Source: an uncultured Clostridia bacterium
GTDB lineage: Bacteria > Bacillota > Clostridia > TANB77 > CAG-508
Reading direction: 5' to 3'
DNA length: 64,000 bases
NCBI GenBank assembly: GCA_934153805.1
Contig: CAKPFO010000006.1
Span: 1-64,000, forward strand
Below are positions 49,509 through 59,725 of the stretch, piece after piece. Under the pieces are notes generated by a model. The model did no database searches. It was given only the letters and a program-made list of their open reading frames with translations, and had not been told where the DNA came from. Every line of letters begins with the position of its first letter. Positions within the stretch are counted from its first letter, which is position 1. The position numbers and the translations under genes are program-made.

Positions 49509-50609
49509 TTACTCCCTACTTTTTATTATTGTTTCCTTTAATTTATATTTTAACTTACCTAAGTATTTTCTTAATACACTTTTATAAGATTTCCAAGCCA
49601 TAAATGATTTTCTATATCTTGCTGGATGACACCCCTCTGATATCCTTTTAGCATTTGCAATATTTTGATCAAATATATTTTTAAAGAAATCATAATAATT
49701 ATTTATATCTTCTATTTCTTCCTCTATTTGTTTGTCGGTTTTCCAAGGCTTAGATACTATTTCACACCATAATTCGTCATCTTTATCAATTTTTTCTATA
49801 TATTCTATTAATTCACTCTTTGAGTTAAAATCATTGACATTTATAAATGCCTCTTCGTTAAATTCTTGTTTTACAAGTGGATCTCCCCAATATATAGGGA
49901 TTGTATGTGCTTGCATGCTTGTGAATATTTTTTCTGAAGTATAACCTGGATAACAAGCGTTTTCTGACGCAATAGAAAATTTAAACTTGCTTTTTAACTC
50001 AATACTCTCTTGTCTCCAGTTGTCGCATTTTTTTATTTCATCTTTTGGAATTTCAAAATTTTTTAAATGCTTACCTATAGAATACACTTTTCTATATTCT
50101 GAAACATCATAAAATAACTTATCTCTTTTTGGGTGTGCGCTACCATTTGAATAAATGAAATTGCAAAAATATTTTTTTCTGTTTAGTTCTTTTTTAGCTT
50201 GTTCCATTGTCATTATATCATTTTTTGTTTTTACATACATCTCATAAAATCTTAATTTAAACGGCATTCTACAACATCTGTCACCATATTTTAAATTTCT
50301 ATCAAACACAACGGCATAGTCAAATACATTAAAATCCGGCTCTATGCACTCTCCTGCATGAAAAATTAATACAGGATTACATTTTTCCAAAATCTGTTTA
50401 AATCTATTTCTAGTTTCTTTATTTTCTTCTCCATAATAAACACTTTCGCCAATAAATAAATAATCACATTTTTCTTCTCCCCATACGAAGTCATAATTCA
50501 ATTCACTTATTCCTAGCATTTTTAAGGCTTTTTCTAATTTTTCTCTATCGCTTTTCAATTTATATAGTATTGGATGTAAAAAATTTATACATATTCTTTT
50601 TTTATTCAT
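49509..50609 (-). CDS. Glycosyltransferase family 10 (fucosyltransferase-like)
   Basis: GT10 alpha-1,3/4-fucosyltransferase-like. The GT10 donor-binding motif FKFSIASENACYPGYTSEKI is followed by FTSMQAHTIPIYWGDPLVKQ, and KYFCNFIYSNGSAHPKRDKL is the preceding signature. 366 aa, cytoplasmic with a basic C-terminus. GDP-fucose is the expected donor by family; no GDP-fucose synthesis genes (gmd/fcl) are in the window, although ManC supplies GDP-mannose, their precursor. It is tightly linked (5 bases) to the flippase gene. Confidence 0.88.
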   Translation of the reverse strand: MNKKRICINFLHPILYKLKSDREKLEKALKMLGISELNYDFVWGEEKCDYLFIGESVYYGEENKETRNRFKQILEKCNPVLIFHAGECIEPDFNVFDYAVVFDRNLKYGDRCCRMPFKLRFYEMYVKTKNDIMTMEQAKKELNRKKYFCNFIYSNGSAHPKRDKLFYDVSEYRKVYSIGKHLKNFEIPKDEIKKCDNWRQESIELKSKFKFSIASENACYPGYTSEKIFTSMQAHTIPIYWGDPLVKQEFNEEAFINVNDFNSKSELIEYIEKIDKDDELWCEIVSKPWKTDKQIEEEIEDINNYYDFFKNIFDQNIANAKRISEGCHPARYRKSFMAWKSYKSVLRKYLGKLKYKLKETIIKSRE

Positions 50610-50614
50610 TTTTT

Positions 50615-52126
50615 CTATTCCTCTTTGTTCTTTGTTTTTAATATTATTTTTAATGCTTCTTTAAGATCATCTTTATATATAATGCTATTGCTTAAACCTA
50701 CAACAACAATTGTTATTAGCAATGTTGCTATTGCTAATAGAAACCATTCTAAATATGTACCTACAATAAATTTATCTAATATTGTAAATTTTATTATATA
50801 TATAAATGCAACCTGTAAAATGATAATAATAATTCTCTTTATACTTTCTGTTATGTTTCTTTCTAATATATTTTTTGAAGTAAACATTATAAACTCTGTC
50901 GTCCTTATTGTCATTGCAAGTAATGTTCCAATTGCCACACCTACTATTCCATATTTTGTAACTAATGCTATAGACACTCCCAGATTTAAAAGTGCTTCTA
51001 CCCAAGCTCCAATTCTAGTTTCTTTAAATTTTCCAGCAGAAGAAATTAAAGTTCCATATGGTAATCTAATACAGTCTACAAACTCTGCTAGAACAATTAA
51101 AAATCCAAATAATGGTCTAGCATAATTAATATCTGATATTCCTCTAGTATATACTGATACAAATGGGACAATTAGCACTAATGTGCATGTAAATATAATA
51201 GTAATTATGGTAAAATAAAATAATTCATAAATTCTAAATCCTTTGTTTAAAAGCTCTTTTTCTTCCTTTGCAATTATATCTCCAAATAATGCATCTATTC
51301 CATTTCGTAAAGATAAAGTCAAATTTTTTATTCCATTTACTACTAATAAATATATCGAATACACAGAAACTTCTTTTAAATTTGAAAATATAGTCAAAAC
51401 GGCTACGTCAGTATTGCTGTGCACTACCGATGCTATATGTTGTGCAAGCCCATCCCATTTTTGTTTTAGTTTATAATTGGAATCTGCTTCTTTTAAATTA
51501 ATATTATATTTCTTCTTTATATATATATATTGTAAAATTGGTCTTAATGCAAAAATAGATACACTAGCAAGTTTTACAATTTGAATACTACAGCCAATTT
51601 TAACAAGTACAACCACAAATATTGCATTTAATATAGTGGTAATAATTTGTATACTAGATACAATGTATCCTTTCTGATCAGCATTTAGAAATAATTTATA
51701 AGTCATTCCTAAAAAATATTCAGCAAATGTACTTATGGCTATAATTAATATTAAAGAAATAGTAAATAACTTATCAAATTCATTGTTTATTACTGTAGGA
51801 TATATTATACATAAAACTACTAAATAAATCAAAAATACATATGCTATTGTTCTAAAAAATTTCTGTGAAGATTTAATTATATTAGCAATTTCTCTATTAT
51901 CTTTTTTAGCTAATGGTTTATATAAAGCTGACATTATTACAGGTCCTATTCCTGACTCTAATAGTGATATATAACCCAAAAATTGAGCGATTGAGGAAGT
52001 TAATCCATTTACGCTTGAACCAAAATTTTCTATAATCAATCTAGGGATTACAAAACCACATATTAATGTGATGATTTGTCCAATCATCGCTGATATAATA
52101 TTTTTTATAGCTACTTTACTTCTCAT
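50615..52126 (-). CDS. Wzx-type oligosaccharide flippase
   Basis: Polytopic membrane protein (503 aa, about 12-14 helices) of the MOP/PST superfamily, which moves lipid-linked repeat units outward. Pattern: SKVAIKNIISAMIGQIITLI, GFVIPRLIIENFGSSVNGLT, ISLLESGIGPVIMSALYKPL at the start, NADQKGYIVSSIQIITTILN, FSNLKEVSVYSIYLLVVNGI and YGIVGVAIGTLLAMTIRTTE. The gene sits among GT4, ATP-grasp and GT10 genes, so it is assigned to export of the repeat unit made by this operon. Confidence 0.85.
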   Translation of the reverse strand: MRSKVAIKNIISAMIGQIITLICGFVIPRLIIENFGSSVNGLTSSIAQFLGYISLLESGIGPVIMSALYKPLAKKDNREIANIIKSSQKFFRTIAYVFLIYLVVLCIIYPTVINNEFDKLFTISLILIIAISTFAEYFLGMTYKLFLNADQKGYIVSSIQIITTILNAIFVVVLVKIGCSIQIVKLASVSIFALRPILQYIYIKKKYNINLKEADSNYKLKQKWDGLAQHIASVVHSNTDVAVLTIFSNLKEVSVYSIYLLVVNGIKNLTLSLRNGIDALFGDIIAKEEKELLNKGFRIYELFYFTIITIIFTCTLVLIVPFVSVYTRGISDINYARPLFGFLIVLAEFVDCIRLPYGTLISSAGKFKETRIGAWVEALLNLGVSIALVTKYGIVGVAIGTLLAMTIRTTEFIMFTSKNILERNITESIKRIIIIILQVAFIYIIKFTILDKFIVGTYLEWFLLAIATLLITIVVVGLSNSIIYKDDLKEALKIILKTKNKEE

Positions 52127-52149
52127 TTTACACTTCTTTCTAATAACTG

Positions 52150-53043
52150 TTATTTTTTATTTATTTTTATCATATCTCCCAATTTTTTGTTCCATTCTTC
52201 CGGAGTAAACTTTTCATATCCTCCACCATGGAAAAACGTAAGTTCCCCAAAATAGATTTTTCCATTTATTAAATATAAATCAACTCTAACAAAAGGAATA
52301 TTCTTTGATAATTTTCTAGCTATTTCTAGCATTTCATCCAAGTTGCTAGGCTTTTCAATAATTACATTTTTATCTGATGGATATTTTATTGATAAATCCT
52401 CAATTAAATTCCAATTTAAATCATATAAATTTCTTCTATGATTTTTGAATCTATCAAAATCCACTTGTATAAGTTTACATTCTCCATCAAAGCAAAACAA
52501 TTTATAATCTCTTAAATCTTTGCAAGCTTCATCTTGCATATATTTTTCAGCTATAATCCTACGTTTTACATTTTTGTACGGATATTCTCTACTATAATAA
52601 AAGTAATTTCTTCTTAAACTAAAATTTAATATTTTTCTTGCTTTTGTCTTATCAAAGTTATTTTTGTTTTTACATATTACAATTCCACCTGAGTCATGCG
52701 TACATTTTAATACAAACTGATTTGGTAATTTATCAAAATCTATGTCTTTAAATTTATCATATACTCCTATAGTTGGAATTATATATTGTTCACCTATTAT
52801 ATTAGCTACATACTTTTTAACTTCATATTTATCAACCATTTTTGTATATTCATCTTTTCTATTATTAAGCTTTAACCATTGTAATTTTTCATTAAATGTT
52901 TGTGGATTGCTTAAATCTAATTTATTTTTTGTGCATTTTTTATATAAAATCTTTAGATACATTTTATCTGGTAAAATTCTACTTAAATCTTGTATTATAA
53001 AACGGATTCTATCTTTAATTTTTTGTATTAACTTTTTTAACAT
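52150..53043 (-). CDS. TupA-like ATP-grasp protein (copy 1)
   Basis: ATP-grasp family linked with teichuronic acid and polysaccharide clusters (TupA-like). Landmarks: NPQTFNEKLQWLKLNNRKDE, MVDKYEVKKYVANIIGE, TIGVYDKFKDIDFDKLPNQF, VLKCTHDSGGIVIC (ATP loop), RRIIAEKYMQDEACKDLRDY, KLFCFDGE, PFVRVDLYLINGKIYFGELT, FFHGGGY. Start ATG 53043 (after AAGGAAAAGGAAA) overlaps the GT4 gene by 29 bases. Likely joins an amino acid or similar group to the glycan; the actual reaction is unknown. Close homologue of 54184-55074. Confidence 0.83.
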   Translation of the reverse strand: MLKKLIQKIKDRIRFIIQDLSRILPDKMYLKILYKKCTKNKLDLSNPQTFNEKLQWLKLNNRKDEYTKMVDKYEVKKYVANIIGEQYIIPTIGVYDKFKDIDFDKLPNQFVLKCTHDSGGIVICKNKNNFDKTKARKILNFSLRRNYFYYSREYPYKNVKRRIIAEKYMQDEACKDLRDYKLFCFDGECKLIQVDFDRFKNHRRNLYDLNWNLIEDLSIKYPSDKNVIIEKPSNLDEMLEIARKLSKNIPFVRVDLYLINGKIYFGELTFFHGGGYEKFTPEEWNKKLGDMIKINKK

Positions 53044-54160
53044 TTTCCTTTTCCTTCTCTTTACTAATTCTAATAAAATAATTATAATATTTTTCAAATA
53101 TACGATCCGTTGAATGTGACTCTAAAATTTTCCTTGCCTCATTTCCCATATTTTTCGCTTTTTCTTTATTTTCTATTAAGAACATTGTCTTCTCCGCTAT
53201 TTGTTTTACATTATCTACTTCTACTAGAATTCCATTTTTATTGTTTTCTATAATTTCTGATGGACCAGCAATACAGTCAGTTGATATACAAGGTAAACCA
53301 CAAGCCATAGCTTCCATTAATGCATTTGGCATTCCTTCAAATCTTGAAGGAAATACAAATATTTCTGACTTATTAATTTCTAAAATAGCTTTTTTTACCT
53401 TTCCGGCCAAAATAACCTTATCTTTTAAATTTAATTTTTCTATTAATTTTTCTAACTCTTCTCTTTTTGACCCCTCTCCATATATAACTAATTTATATTC
53501 TGGATGTTTTTTTTGTACAATATTAAATGCTTCAATTAATATTTCATGAGCTTTTTCTTCCTCTAATCTTCCCATAGTTGAAATAATTTTTTCTTTTTCT
53601 ACCTGTTCTATTTCATTTATAAAAGGATTACTAACTGCATTCGGGATAACAATACTTTTTTCTTGTATCTTTTTTGGAAACATTCTCTTTACACGTTCCG
53701 TCTGAAAAATATAACCATCACATAATTTAGGGCATATCTTAGACATTAGCTTAGTTTTAATTTTAATATTCTTAGCCTTTGGATTAGCTCTTTCAGATCC
53801 AATTAAAACAACATCACTTTTATTTTTTCTTTTATATTGTAGAACAAAAAATAAGGGTACATATAGCATTTCAAATATAATATCAGGCTTTATTTCATTT
53901 AAAATATTATTAACAAAATTTATTTTCAACTTTAATTTTTTTAGTAGTACAAATGGTTTAAAACCTTTTATACTTTTAGTATCATAATTTTTGTGATATG
54001 TTTTTACTCCACTCTCTAACTCAAAATTATTTGTGTCTTCTCCCATATTAATAAAATATATTTCATCTTTTTTATTTTTAGCGATCCAGTTAGATAACGA
54101 AGTGGCAACTCTCTCCGCTCCTCCCATTGCTAATCCTGGTAATATTATTACTATTTTCAT
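53015..54160 (-). CDS. GT4 family glycosyltransferase (module 2)
   Basis: Retaining GT-B glycosyltransferase, 381 aa. N-domain MKIVIILPGLAMGGAERVAT, C-domain VSTMGRLEEEKAHEILIEA (as written, IISTMGRLEEEKAHEILIEA), VIYGEGSKREELEKLIEKL, and the E-x7-E motif in FEGMPNALMEAMACGLPCIS followed by AGPSEII. The basic K/E-rich C-terminus overlaps the next gene. It is more similar to the GT at 55074 than to the other GTs, and is paired with a TupA-like gene in the same way. Confidence 0.88.
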   Translation of the reverse strand: MKIVIILPGLAMGGAERVATSLSNWIAKNKKDEIYFINMGEDTNNFELESGVKTYHKNYDTKSIKGFKPFVLLKKLKLKINFVNNILNEIKPDIIFEMLYVPLFFVLQYKRKNKSDVVLIGSERANPKAKNIKIKTKLMSKICPKLCDGYIFQTERVKRMFPKKIQEKSIVIPNAVSNPFINEIEQVEKEKIISTMGRLEEEKAHEILIEAFNIVQKKHPEYKLVIYGEGSKREELEKLIEKLNLKDKVILAGKVKKAILEINKSEIFVFPSRFEGMPNALMEAMACGLPCISTDCIAGPSEIIENNKNGILVEVDNVKQIAEKTMFLIENKEKAKNMGNEARKILESHSTDRIFEKYYNYFIRISKEKEKENVKKVNTKN

Positions 54161-54183
54161 TTTTCACTCCATATTTCTAATAA

Positions 54184-55074
54184 TTATTTTATTTTTATCA
54201 TATCTCCTAATTTTCTGTTCCATTCATTTGGATTTATCTTTGTAAAACCAGCCATATGATAGAAAGTCATTTCTCCAAAATAAATTTTATCATTTATCAC
54301 ATAAAAATCTACTCTTAGATGAGGTATTCCCTTGCTCAACCTTTCAGCTAATTCTTTCATCTTTTCAAATTGTTTTGGCTTTTTAGGTGTTATCTTTGCG
54401 TTAGGATCTCGTATTTCTATAGGTAAATGATTGTATTCCATATCAAAAAAATCTGTTGTTGAGTTTTTTGAAGCATCTTTCCCAATATACATTATTTCAG
54501 CTTTTCCATCAAAACAAAAATATTTATAATCTATTAAAGAATTACTTGTATCATCTTTTAATAATTGTTCAATTATTATTTTAGGTTTTACGTTTTTATA
54601 TGGCCATTCTCTATGACTATAATAATAATTGTTTTTAAAGGCCTTCTTTATTTTGTCTTTTGCTTTTTTTCTATCAAAGTTTTCTTTATCTTCACATATA
54701 ATATAACTTCCTGAATCGTGTGTACACTTTATTATGAACTGGTTTGGCAACTTATCAAAATCTATGTCTTCAAATTTGTCATAAACTCCTAAAGTAGGAA
54801 TAATATATTCTTCTCCTATTATATTCGCAACATACTTTTTTGCCTCATATTTGTCCACCATTGTAGTATATATTTCTTTTCTGTCATTTATTTTTAACCA
54901 TTGTAATTTTTCGTTGAATGTTTGAGGATTATCTAAATTTAACTTTTCACCCATTTTTTTTTCATATAACATTTTTATATATAATTTATCATTTAGGGTT
55001 ATTAGTCTTTTATTATCTAACCACAATAAAAAATATTGTGGATGTCTTAAATATGTATATAACTTTTTAATCAT
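54184..55074 (-). CDS. TupA-like ATP-grasp protein (copy 2)
   Basis: Homologue of 52150-53043, about 60% identical by eye over the core: NPQTFNEKLQWLKINDRKEI, MVDKYEAKKYVANIIGEEYI, GVYDKFEDIDFDKLPNQFII, KCTHDSGSYIICEDKENFDR, PKIIIEQLLKD, VDFYVINDKIYFGEMTFYHM. 296 aa. ATG at 55074 overlaps the preceding GT4 stop as TAATG, so the two are translationally coupled. The GT4-TupA order is repeated twice in this operon. Confidence 0.83.
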   Translation of the reverse strand: MIKKLYTYLRHPQYFLLWLDNKRLITLNDKLYIKMLYEKKMGEKLNLDNPQTFNEKLQWLKINDRKEIYTTMVDKYEAKKYVANIIGEEYIIPTLGVYDKFEDIDFDKLPNQFIIKCTHDSGSYIICEDKENFDRKKAKDKIKKAFKNNYYYSHREWPYKNVKPKIIIEQLLKDDTSNSLIDYKYFCFDGKAEIMYIGKDASKNSTTDFFDMEYNHLPIEIRDPNAKITPKKPKQFEKMKELAERLSKGIPHLRVDFYVINDKIYFGEMTFYHMAGFTKINPNEWNRKLGDMIKIK

Positions 55075-56153
55075 TATTTTCCCTGTCTTTCTTTTATATA
55101 TTTTTCCCATTTTTTGTTTATCTCTATTGGATTCAATTCTATGCAAATCTTATTTGCATTACTTGAAAGTTCTCTTGCAAGTTCTTTATCTTTTAGCACA
55201 TTTTCAATCTCTTCTTTTAGTTTTTTTTCGTCATTTACTGGAACTAATATTCCATTTTTCTTATTTTCTATTAAAAATTTCGGTCCTCCACATGGGCAAT
55301 CTGTTGAAATAACAGGTAACCCTAAAGCCATAGCTTCCATTAATGCATTTGGCATTCCTTCATAGTCTGATGAAAGTACAAATAAAGATGTATCGTATAT
55401 TTCTTCCTTTATATTGTCAGTTTTTCCGGGTAAAAAAATTCTATTTTTCATATTTAATTGACTTATAAGTTTTTCCAAATTTTCTCTTTCTTTTCCTTCT
55501 CCATATATGACTAATTTAAAGTCTTTATATTCATTTGAAATTTTTGAAAATGCTTTTATTAATAATTCGTGATTCTTTTGTTTTTCTAGTCGTCCAACAG
55601 ATACGATTTCCTTTTTCCTTTCACCTTCAAAAGGCTCCACAATAAATTTTTCATTTATTGGGTTTGGAATTATCGTGGCTTTACTTTGTATTTCTTTTGA
55701 AAAATATTCTTTTGCTTCTTCTGTTTGAAAAACAAATCCATTGGCTTTTGCATACAATATCTTCATAAGTAGCTTTTTTATTATGTTCCTATACTCAACT
55801 TTTGGATCATTTCTTACAGATATAATAACCTTTTTATGACATTTATAATTTGCAATCATTAGTCTATACGTCATTGCTGGAAGAAATGATACTATAATGT
55901 CTGGATTATCTTCTAATATAACTTTTTTTATGTTTGAGATGCATTTTATTTCTCTACTAATTTTATTTTTCTTACTATTTTCAGTATTTATAACTCTAAT
56001 CTTATCATTTAATTCATATGCTATATTAACATTTCTAAGTGTCAATATAGAAACTTCATTTTCACTATCTTTTATAAAGTAATTAGCCAAATTTGTTATT
56101 ACTCTTTCTGCTCCACCTTTTCCTAACGTATCTATTGCAAATAATATTTTCAT
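55074..56153 (-). CDS. GT4 family glycosyltransferase (module 1)
   Basis: 359-aa GT-B enzyme: MKILFAIDTLGKGGAERVIT, VSVGRLEKQKNHELLIKAF, LVIYGEGKERENLEKLISQL and YEGMPNALMEAMALGLPVIS (E-x7-E), followed by TDCPCGGPKFLIENKKNG. Related to WcaA/EpsF-type retaining transferases; donor and acceptor cannot be read from sequence. Coupled to the TupA-like gene downstream. Confidence 0.88.
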   Translation of the reverse strand: MKILFAIDTLGKGGAERVITNLANYFIKDSENEVSILTLRNVNIAYELNDKIRVINTENSKKNKISREIKCISNIKKVILEDNPDIIVSFLPAMTYRLMIANYKCHKKVIISVRNDPKVEYRNIIKKLLMKILYAKANGFVFQTEEAKEYFSKEIQSKATIIPNPINEKFIVEPFEGERKKEIVSVGRLEKQKNHELLIKAFSKISNEYKDFKLVIYGEGKERENLEKLISQLNMKNRIFLPGKTDNIKEEIYDTSLFVLSSDYEGMPNALMEAMALGLPVISTDCPCGGPKFLIENKKNGILVPVNDEKKLKEEIENVLKDKELARELSSNANKICIELNPIEINKKWEKYIKERQGK

Positions 56154-56164
56154 TTTTCCTCCAT

Positions 56165-57355
56165 TTACTGATTCAATATTGAATTTATTTTTTTAGAATA
56201 CTTTTCAAAAGAATTATTATCTTCAATATATTTTCTTCCATTTTCTACTATATTGCTATATTCTACTTCATTTAAAGAGTATACCTTTTGCAATTCTTTT
56301 AATATACTTTTATCATCCATAATATCAAACAAAAATCCTCTATTATCATCTAGCATTTCTGGTATGCCCCCTCTATTAGAGGCAATTACAATAGTTTCCA
56401 TCATCATAGCCTCTAAGACAGTCGTAGGATAGTTTTCCATCCATAGTGATGGAACCACCATATAATGAGCTCTTTCTATTTTTGATAATGCTTCTTCATT
56501 TTTCACAAATCCATAATTCACTATTTTTTTATTGTTTTTGATTAACTCTTCTAGTTTCAATTCATCCTCTTTAGAACTTGGTTTTCCAAGTATTTCTAGA
56601 ATTACATTTTTATCAGTTGAAAATTTATTGAAAGCTTTTAAAAATCTAAATATTCCTTTGTTTTCATTTATTGCTCCTACATAAATAAATTTTTTTACTG
56701 CATTGTTTTTCTTTTCTGATTTTTGAACATTAATAGTTCTAATTGGATTATTTAAACTCACACTATTGTAGTCATAGTCTTTTAAATATTCATTTAGTTT
56801 TTCACTTGGAGAAATAAATTTTTTTACATATTTTTTTCTTATTTTTTCCATTCTTTTAGTTAGTTTCAATTTAAATAATATAGACCATTTTGAAGAATGG
56901 TATAGGCACTCTTTGCTACACTTTTGATATTTATATCCTTTACAAATGCTCAGGTCATCCTTTAAGCATGTCGACTTTGGACATACTACTGAATAGTCAT
57001 GTACTAACTGATAAATTTCATAGTCTTTCAATGCTTTTATTTGCGTAATAGGACTATAGAAAATGTTATTAAGCACTATTTTATCTGGATTGACTTTATC
57101 TATTTCTTTCTTTATTTTTTTATATAAAAATGGATTGAATAACAATTTATTTATTTTTCCAAGTTTGCTATTTAATTTTACATTTAATATGTTTTCTTTG
57201 TTTTTAATATTCAATATATTTTTTTCAAAATTATCATCAAAAGTTAATAGATATACTTCATTTTTTTTATCTTTTTCTAATATTTCTTTTAAATTCAAGC
57301 AATATATTTCTGTACCACCTTGAATTAACTTTTCATTAACTATTAATATTTTCAT
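56165..57355 (-). CDS. GT4 family glycosyltransferase
   Basis: 396-aa GT-B protein: MKILIVNEKLIQGGTEIYCL, YQLVHDYSVVCPKSTCLKDD with an unusual cysteine set (CPKSTC, CKGYKYQKCSKEC), KFIYVGAINENKGIFRFLKA and MENYPTTVLEAMMMETIVIA (E-x7-E), then RGGIPEML. The Cys-rich loop matches a subset of GT4 proteins that carry CxxxC clusters after HD. Its start overlaps the 3' end of the Wzy gene by 20 bases. Confidence 0.85.
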   Translation of the reverse strand: MKILIVNEKLIQGGTEIYCLNLKEILEKDKKNEVYLLTFDDNFEKNILNIKNKENILNVKLNSKLGKINKLLFNPFLYKKIKKEIDKVNPDKIVLNNIFYSPITQIKALKDYEIYQLVHDYSVVCPKSTCLKDDLSICKGYKYQKCSKECLYHSSKWSILFKLKLTKRMEKIRKKYVKKFISPSEKLNEYLKDYDYNSVSLNNPIRTINVQKSEKKNNAVKKFIYVGAINENKGIFRFLKAFNKFSTDKNVILEILGKPSSKEDELKLEELIKNNKKIVNYGFVKNEEALSKIERAHYMVVPSLWMENYPTTVLEAMMMETIVIASNRGGIPEMLDDNRGFLFDIMDDKSILKELQKVYSLNEVEYSNIVENGRKYIEDNNSFEKYSKKINSILNQ

Positions 57356-58664
57356 TTTCTTCCTTATCTTTCATACTACTTACTAAACTTTCTCCCATTG
57401 CTAGCATAAACCAAATAAACAAATTATATGGTTCTGGTACAGAAACAAATGCACATATAAATACAACTATTATAAAGTTTGCTACTCCATATGCAATATT
57501 GGATTTATTCTTTCTTAATCTTTTTACTAGTTCAAATAGGTAATAAATAAATATTCCTGTTCCTAATATTCCTATATTGCATATCCAAGTACTTAATAAA
57601 TCTTTACTTCTTACTGTACCAAATCCAATCCCTAATATTGGAAACTGTAAGCCTATAATTAAATGATTTATAAAAGCCGATGATCTTTCTTGCCCTGATA
57701 AATTGCTTCTTGTAATTTTTTGTATTAATCCAGTAAATATATTTGTTACAATATCCGAATTTATTATATATATAACTGCTAGGCATATAAGTCCAATTAA
57801 TAAAACTATTAATGACCTTTTTAATATATTTTTATTTCTTTCTTTGTTTGCTTCATTCTTTTCAGTAATTACATTAAATATTAATATTATTGCTGTCGTA
57901 ACTAATCCTAATAGAAAAGTACTAGATGTACTTCCAAAACCTACTAATAATATTAACGCTATAATTAAATATTTGTGTTTTATATTTTCTTCTGGAATTG
58001 ATATTATTAGAGCTAACATTGCTACTAGGTAATATGCAAGCATTGATGGCTCTATAGTCGTACTATATATTCTTACAAAGCTTCCATATGGTTGTACATT
58101 TCCGTTAACATTACTTCTAAAGATTGTATCAAATGGTAAATTAAATATATAAGCTAATTCTTGATACAATCCTAACACAGCTACTACTACTACTCCTATA
58201 ATCATATATTTTATTGTATTTTTTATCTCTTGAGTATTCTGTTTTAGATAATCAGCCATTGCATTGTAGAATATAAAGCAGTAAATTAAATACATCAATT
58301 GAGTTATATTATGACTTGTAAATACTGCATTTGTAAGTTCCCCATCTTGATTAATAATTTGGATGTTCATGCATTCTACTATTTTCGGCATTATAATTGA
58401 ACATACACATAATATTATAAATATTAATATTAACTTATTTACCTCTAATTTTCTCTTATTTTTTATTATATTGACTGCTTGTTTTACTATAAATATTATT
58501 CCTAAATAATATACAGGTTGTATCGACAGATTTCCTATATTGACTATGCTTGAACCTGTAAAGCCCATAAATAGTAGTATTGTATACATTAAGTATTTAT
58601 TATCCAAAAAAGCCAATATAATCCCTAAAGGGATTATAAAATATCCCAATATTTCTATTTGCAT
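57336..58664 (-). CDS. O-antigen polymerase-type Wzy protein
   Basis: 442-aa protein with about ten to twelve hydrophobic helices and a large external loop (MNIQIINQDGELTNAVFTSH and NLPFDTIFRSNVNGNVQPYG). Wzy-type landmarks: YSTTIEPSMLAYYLVAML and HLIIGLQFPILGIGFGTVRS, the latter typical of Wzy_C/O-antigen ligase-like proteins. Probably polymerises flipped repeat units, or ligates them. Ribosome site GGAGG before ATG 58664. The context of Wzx, GTs and sugar transferase supports it. Confidence 0.78.
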   Translation of the reverse strand: MQIEILGYFIIPLGIILAFLDNKYLMYTILLFMGFTGSSIVNIGNLSIQPVYYLGIIFIVKQAVNIIKNKRKLEVNKLILIFIILCVCSIIMPKIVECMNIQIINQDGELTNAVFTSHNITQLMYLIYCFIFYNAMADYLKQNTQEIKNTIKYMIIGVVVVAVLGLYQELAYIFNLPFDTIFRSNVNGNVQPYGSFVRIYSTTIEPSMLAYYLVAMLALIISIPEENIKHKYLIIALILLVGFGSTSSTFLLGLVTTAIILIFNVITEKNEANKERNKNILKRSLIVLLIGLICLAVIYIINSDIVTNIFTGLIQKITRSNLSGQERSSAFINHLIIGLQFPILGIGFGTVRSKDLLSTWICNIGILGTGIFIYYLFELVKRLRKNKSNIAYGVANFIIVVFICAFVSVPEPYNLFIWFMLAMGESLVSSMKDKEENENINS

Positions 58665-58688
58665 TTTTTCCTCCGTTAGTTGATATTA

Positions 58689-59720
58689 TCATATCAATTT
58701 ATCTATAATTTTTTTCTCCACTCCACTCCACTTATATTTTTTTAACACATTAAGTGTTTTTTCTTTGTTAGATACTTGACTTAATTTCAAATCAAGTATT
58801 TTGTCTACATCTATATAATTTACACTATCTCCATAAATTTCCCTAAATACTTCTATATCAGAAACAAAAATATTTTTGCATCCCATTGTCATGGCTTCTA
58901 ATGGCGGTATTCCAAATCCTTCATATAAAGATGGAAAAATAAATGCCTTGCAATTTTTATACAACGCTGCTATCTCCTCGTCTGAAAGATATCCTGTATA
59001 AATTATATTGTCTAAGCTTTCTTCTTTTCCGCTTTCAAATATTTTGTTATTATTACCTGTTACAACAAAGTATTGGTTTGGATTATTTTTTGCTAACTCT
59101 TCAATATATTTGTGATTTTTATGTGGGCTTCTGCTTCCTAGTGAAAAATAAAAATTTTCTTTTTCAAGTTTTAACTTTTTTATTATACTTTCATCTGGTT
59201 GTATTTCTTTTAAATGTTCTGCAGAATTATATGTAACTGTAATTCTTTCTGGCTTTATTTTGTAATTTTCTATAATTTCGTTTTTAGAAAAGTTACTTAC
59301 AGTAAATATGTGTTTATATCTTTTTATATTTAATTTTGTTACTAGCTTATACCAAGTTCTAAATTTAGCATTTAAGTGTTCTCCGTGTGTTTTAAATCCA
59401 ATATCATGAATAGTTACATACCCTGGATATAATATTGGTGCTAAATTGCAAAGACTTATAAGTTTCCCTCTTCCATGTTTAATAATATAAAATGGTAACG
59501 ATATTTGCTCCCATGCTTGTCCTTTTAATTTTCCAATTTTTCTTATTTCTATATTATCTAGTTCTATTTTATTTTGTATTTCATCATTTGGACATAAAAG
59601 TACAAATTTTATGTTTTTTTCTTTGTCTAATTGTTTTACTACTTCAATAGCATATCTTTGCACTCCTGTAATTTTTTGAGTTAAAAATCTTCCATTTATA
59701 TATATAGTTTGTTCCTTCAT
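58689..59720 (-). CDS. GT4 family glycosyltransferase
   Basis: 343-aa GT-B protein close to mannosyltransferase-like GT4 members: YINGRFLTQKITGVQRYAIE, VVKQLDKEKNIKFVLLCPND, PGYVTIHDIGFKTHG, HIFTVSNFSKNEIIENYKI, YFSLGSRSPHKNHKYIEELA, and YEGFGIPPLEAMTMGCKNIF (E-x7-E). Six bases separate it from the next upstream gene, so it is the second GT of the operon. Donor unknown, GDP-mannose plausible given ManC. Confidence 0.87.
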   Translation of the reverse strand: MKEQTIYINGRFLTQKITGVQRYAIEVVKQLDKEKNIKFVLLCPNDEIQNKIELDNIEIRKIGKLKGQAWEQISLPFYIIKHGRGKLISLCNLAPILYPGYVTIHDIGFKTHGEHLNAKFRTWYKLVTKLNIKRYKHIFTVSNFSKNEIIENYKIKPERITVTYNSAEHLKEIQPDESIIKKLKLEKENFYFSLGSRSPHKNHKYIEELAKNNPNQYFVVTGNNNKIFESGKEESLDNIIYTGYLSDEEIAALYKNCKAFIFPSLYEGFGIPPLEAMTMGCKNIFVSDIEVFREIYGDSVNYIDVDKILDLKLSQVSNKEKTLNVLKKYKWSGVEKKIIDKLI

Positions 59721-59725
59721 AGATT

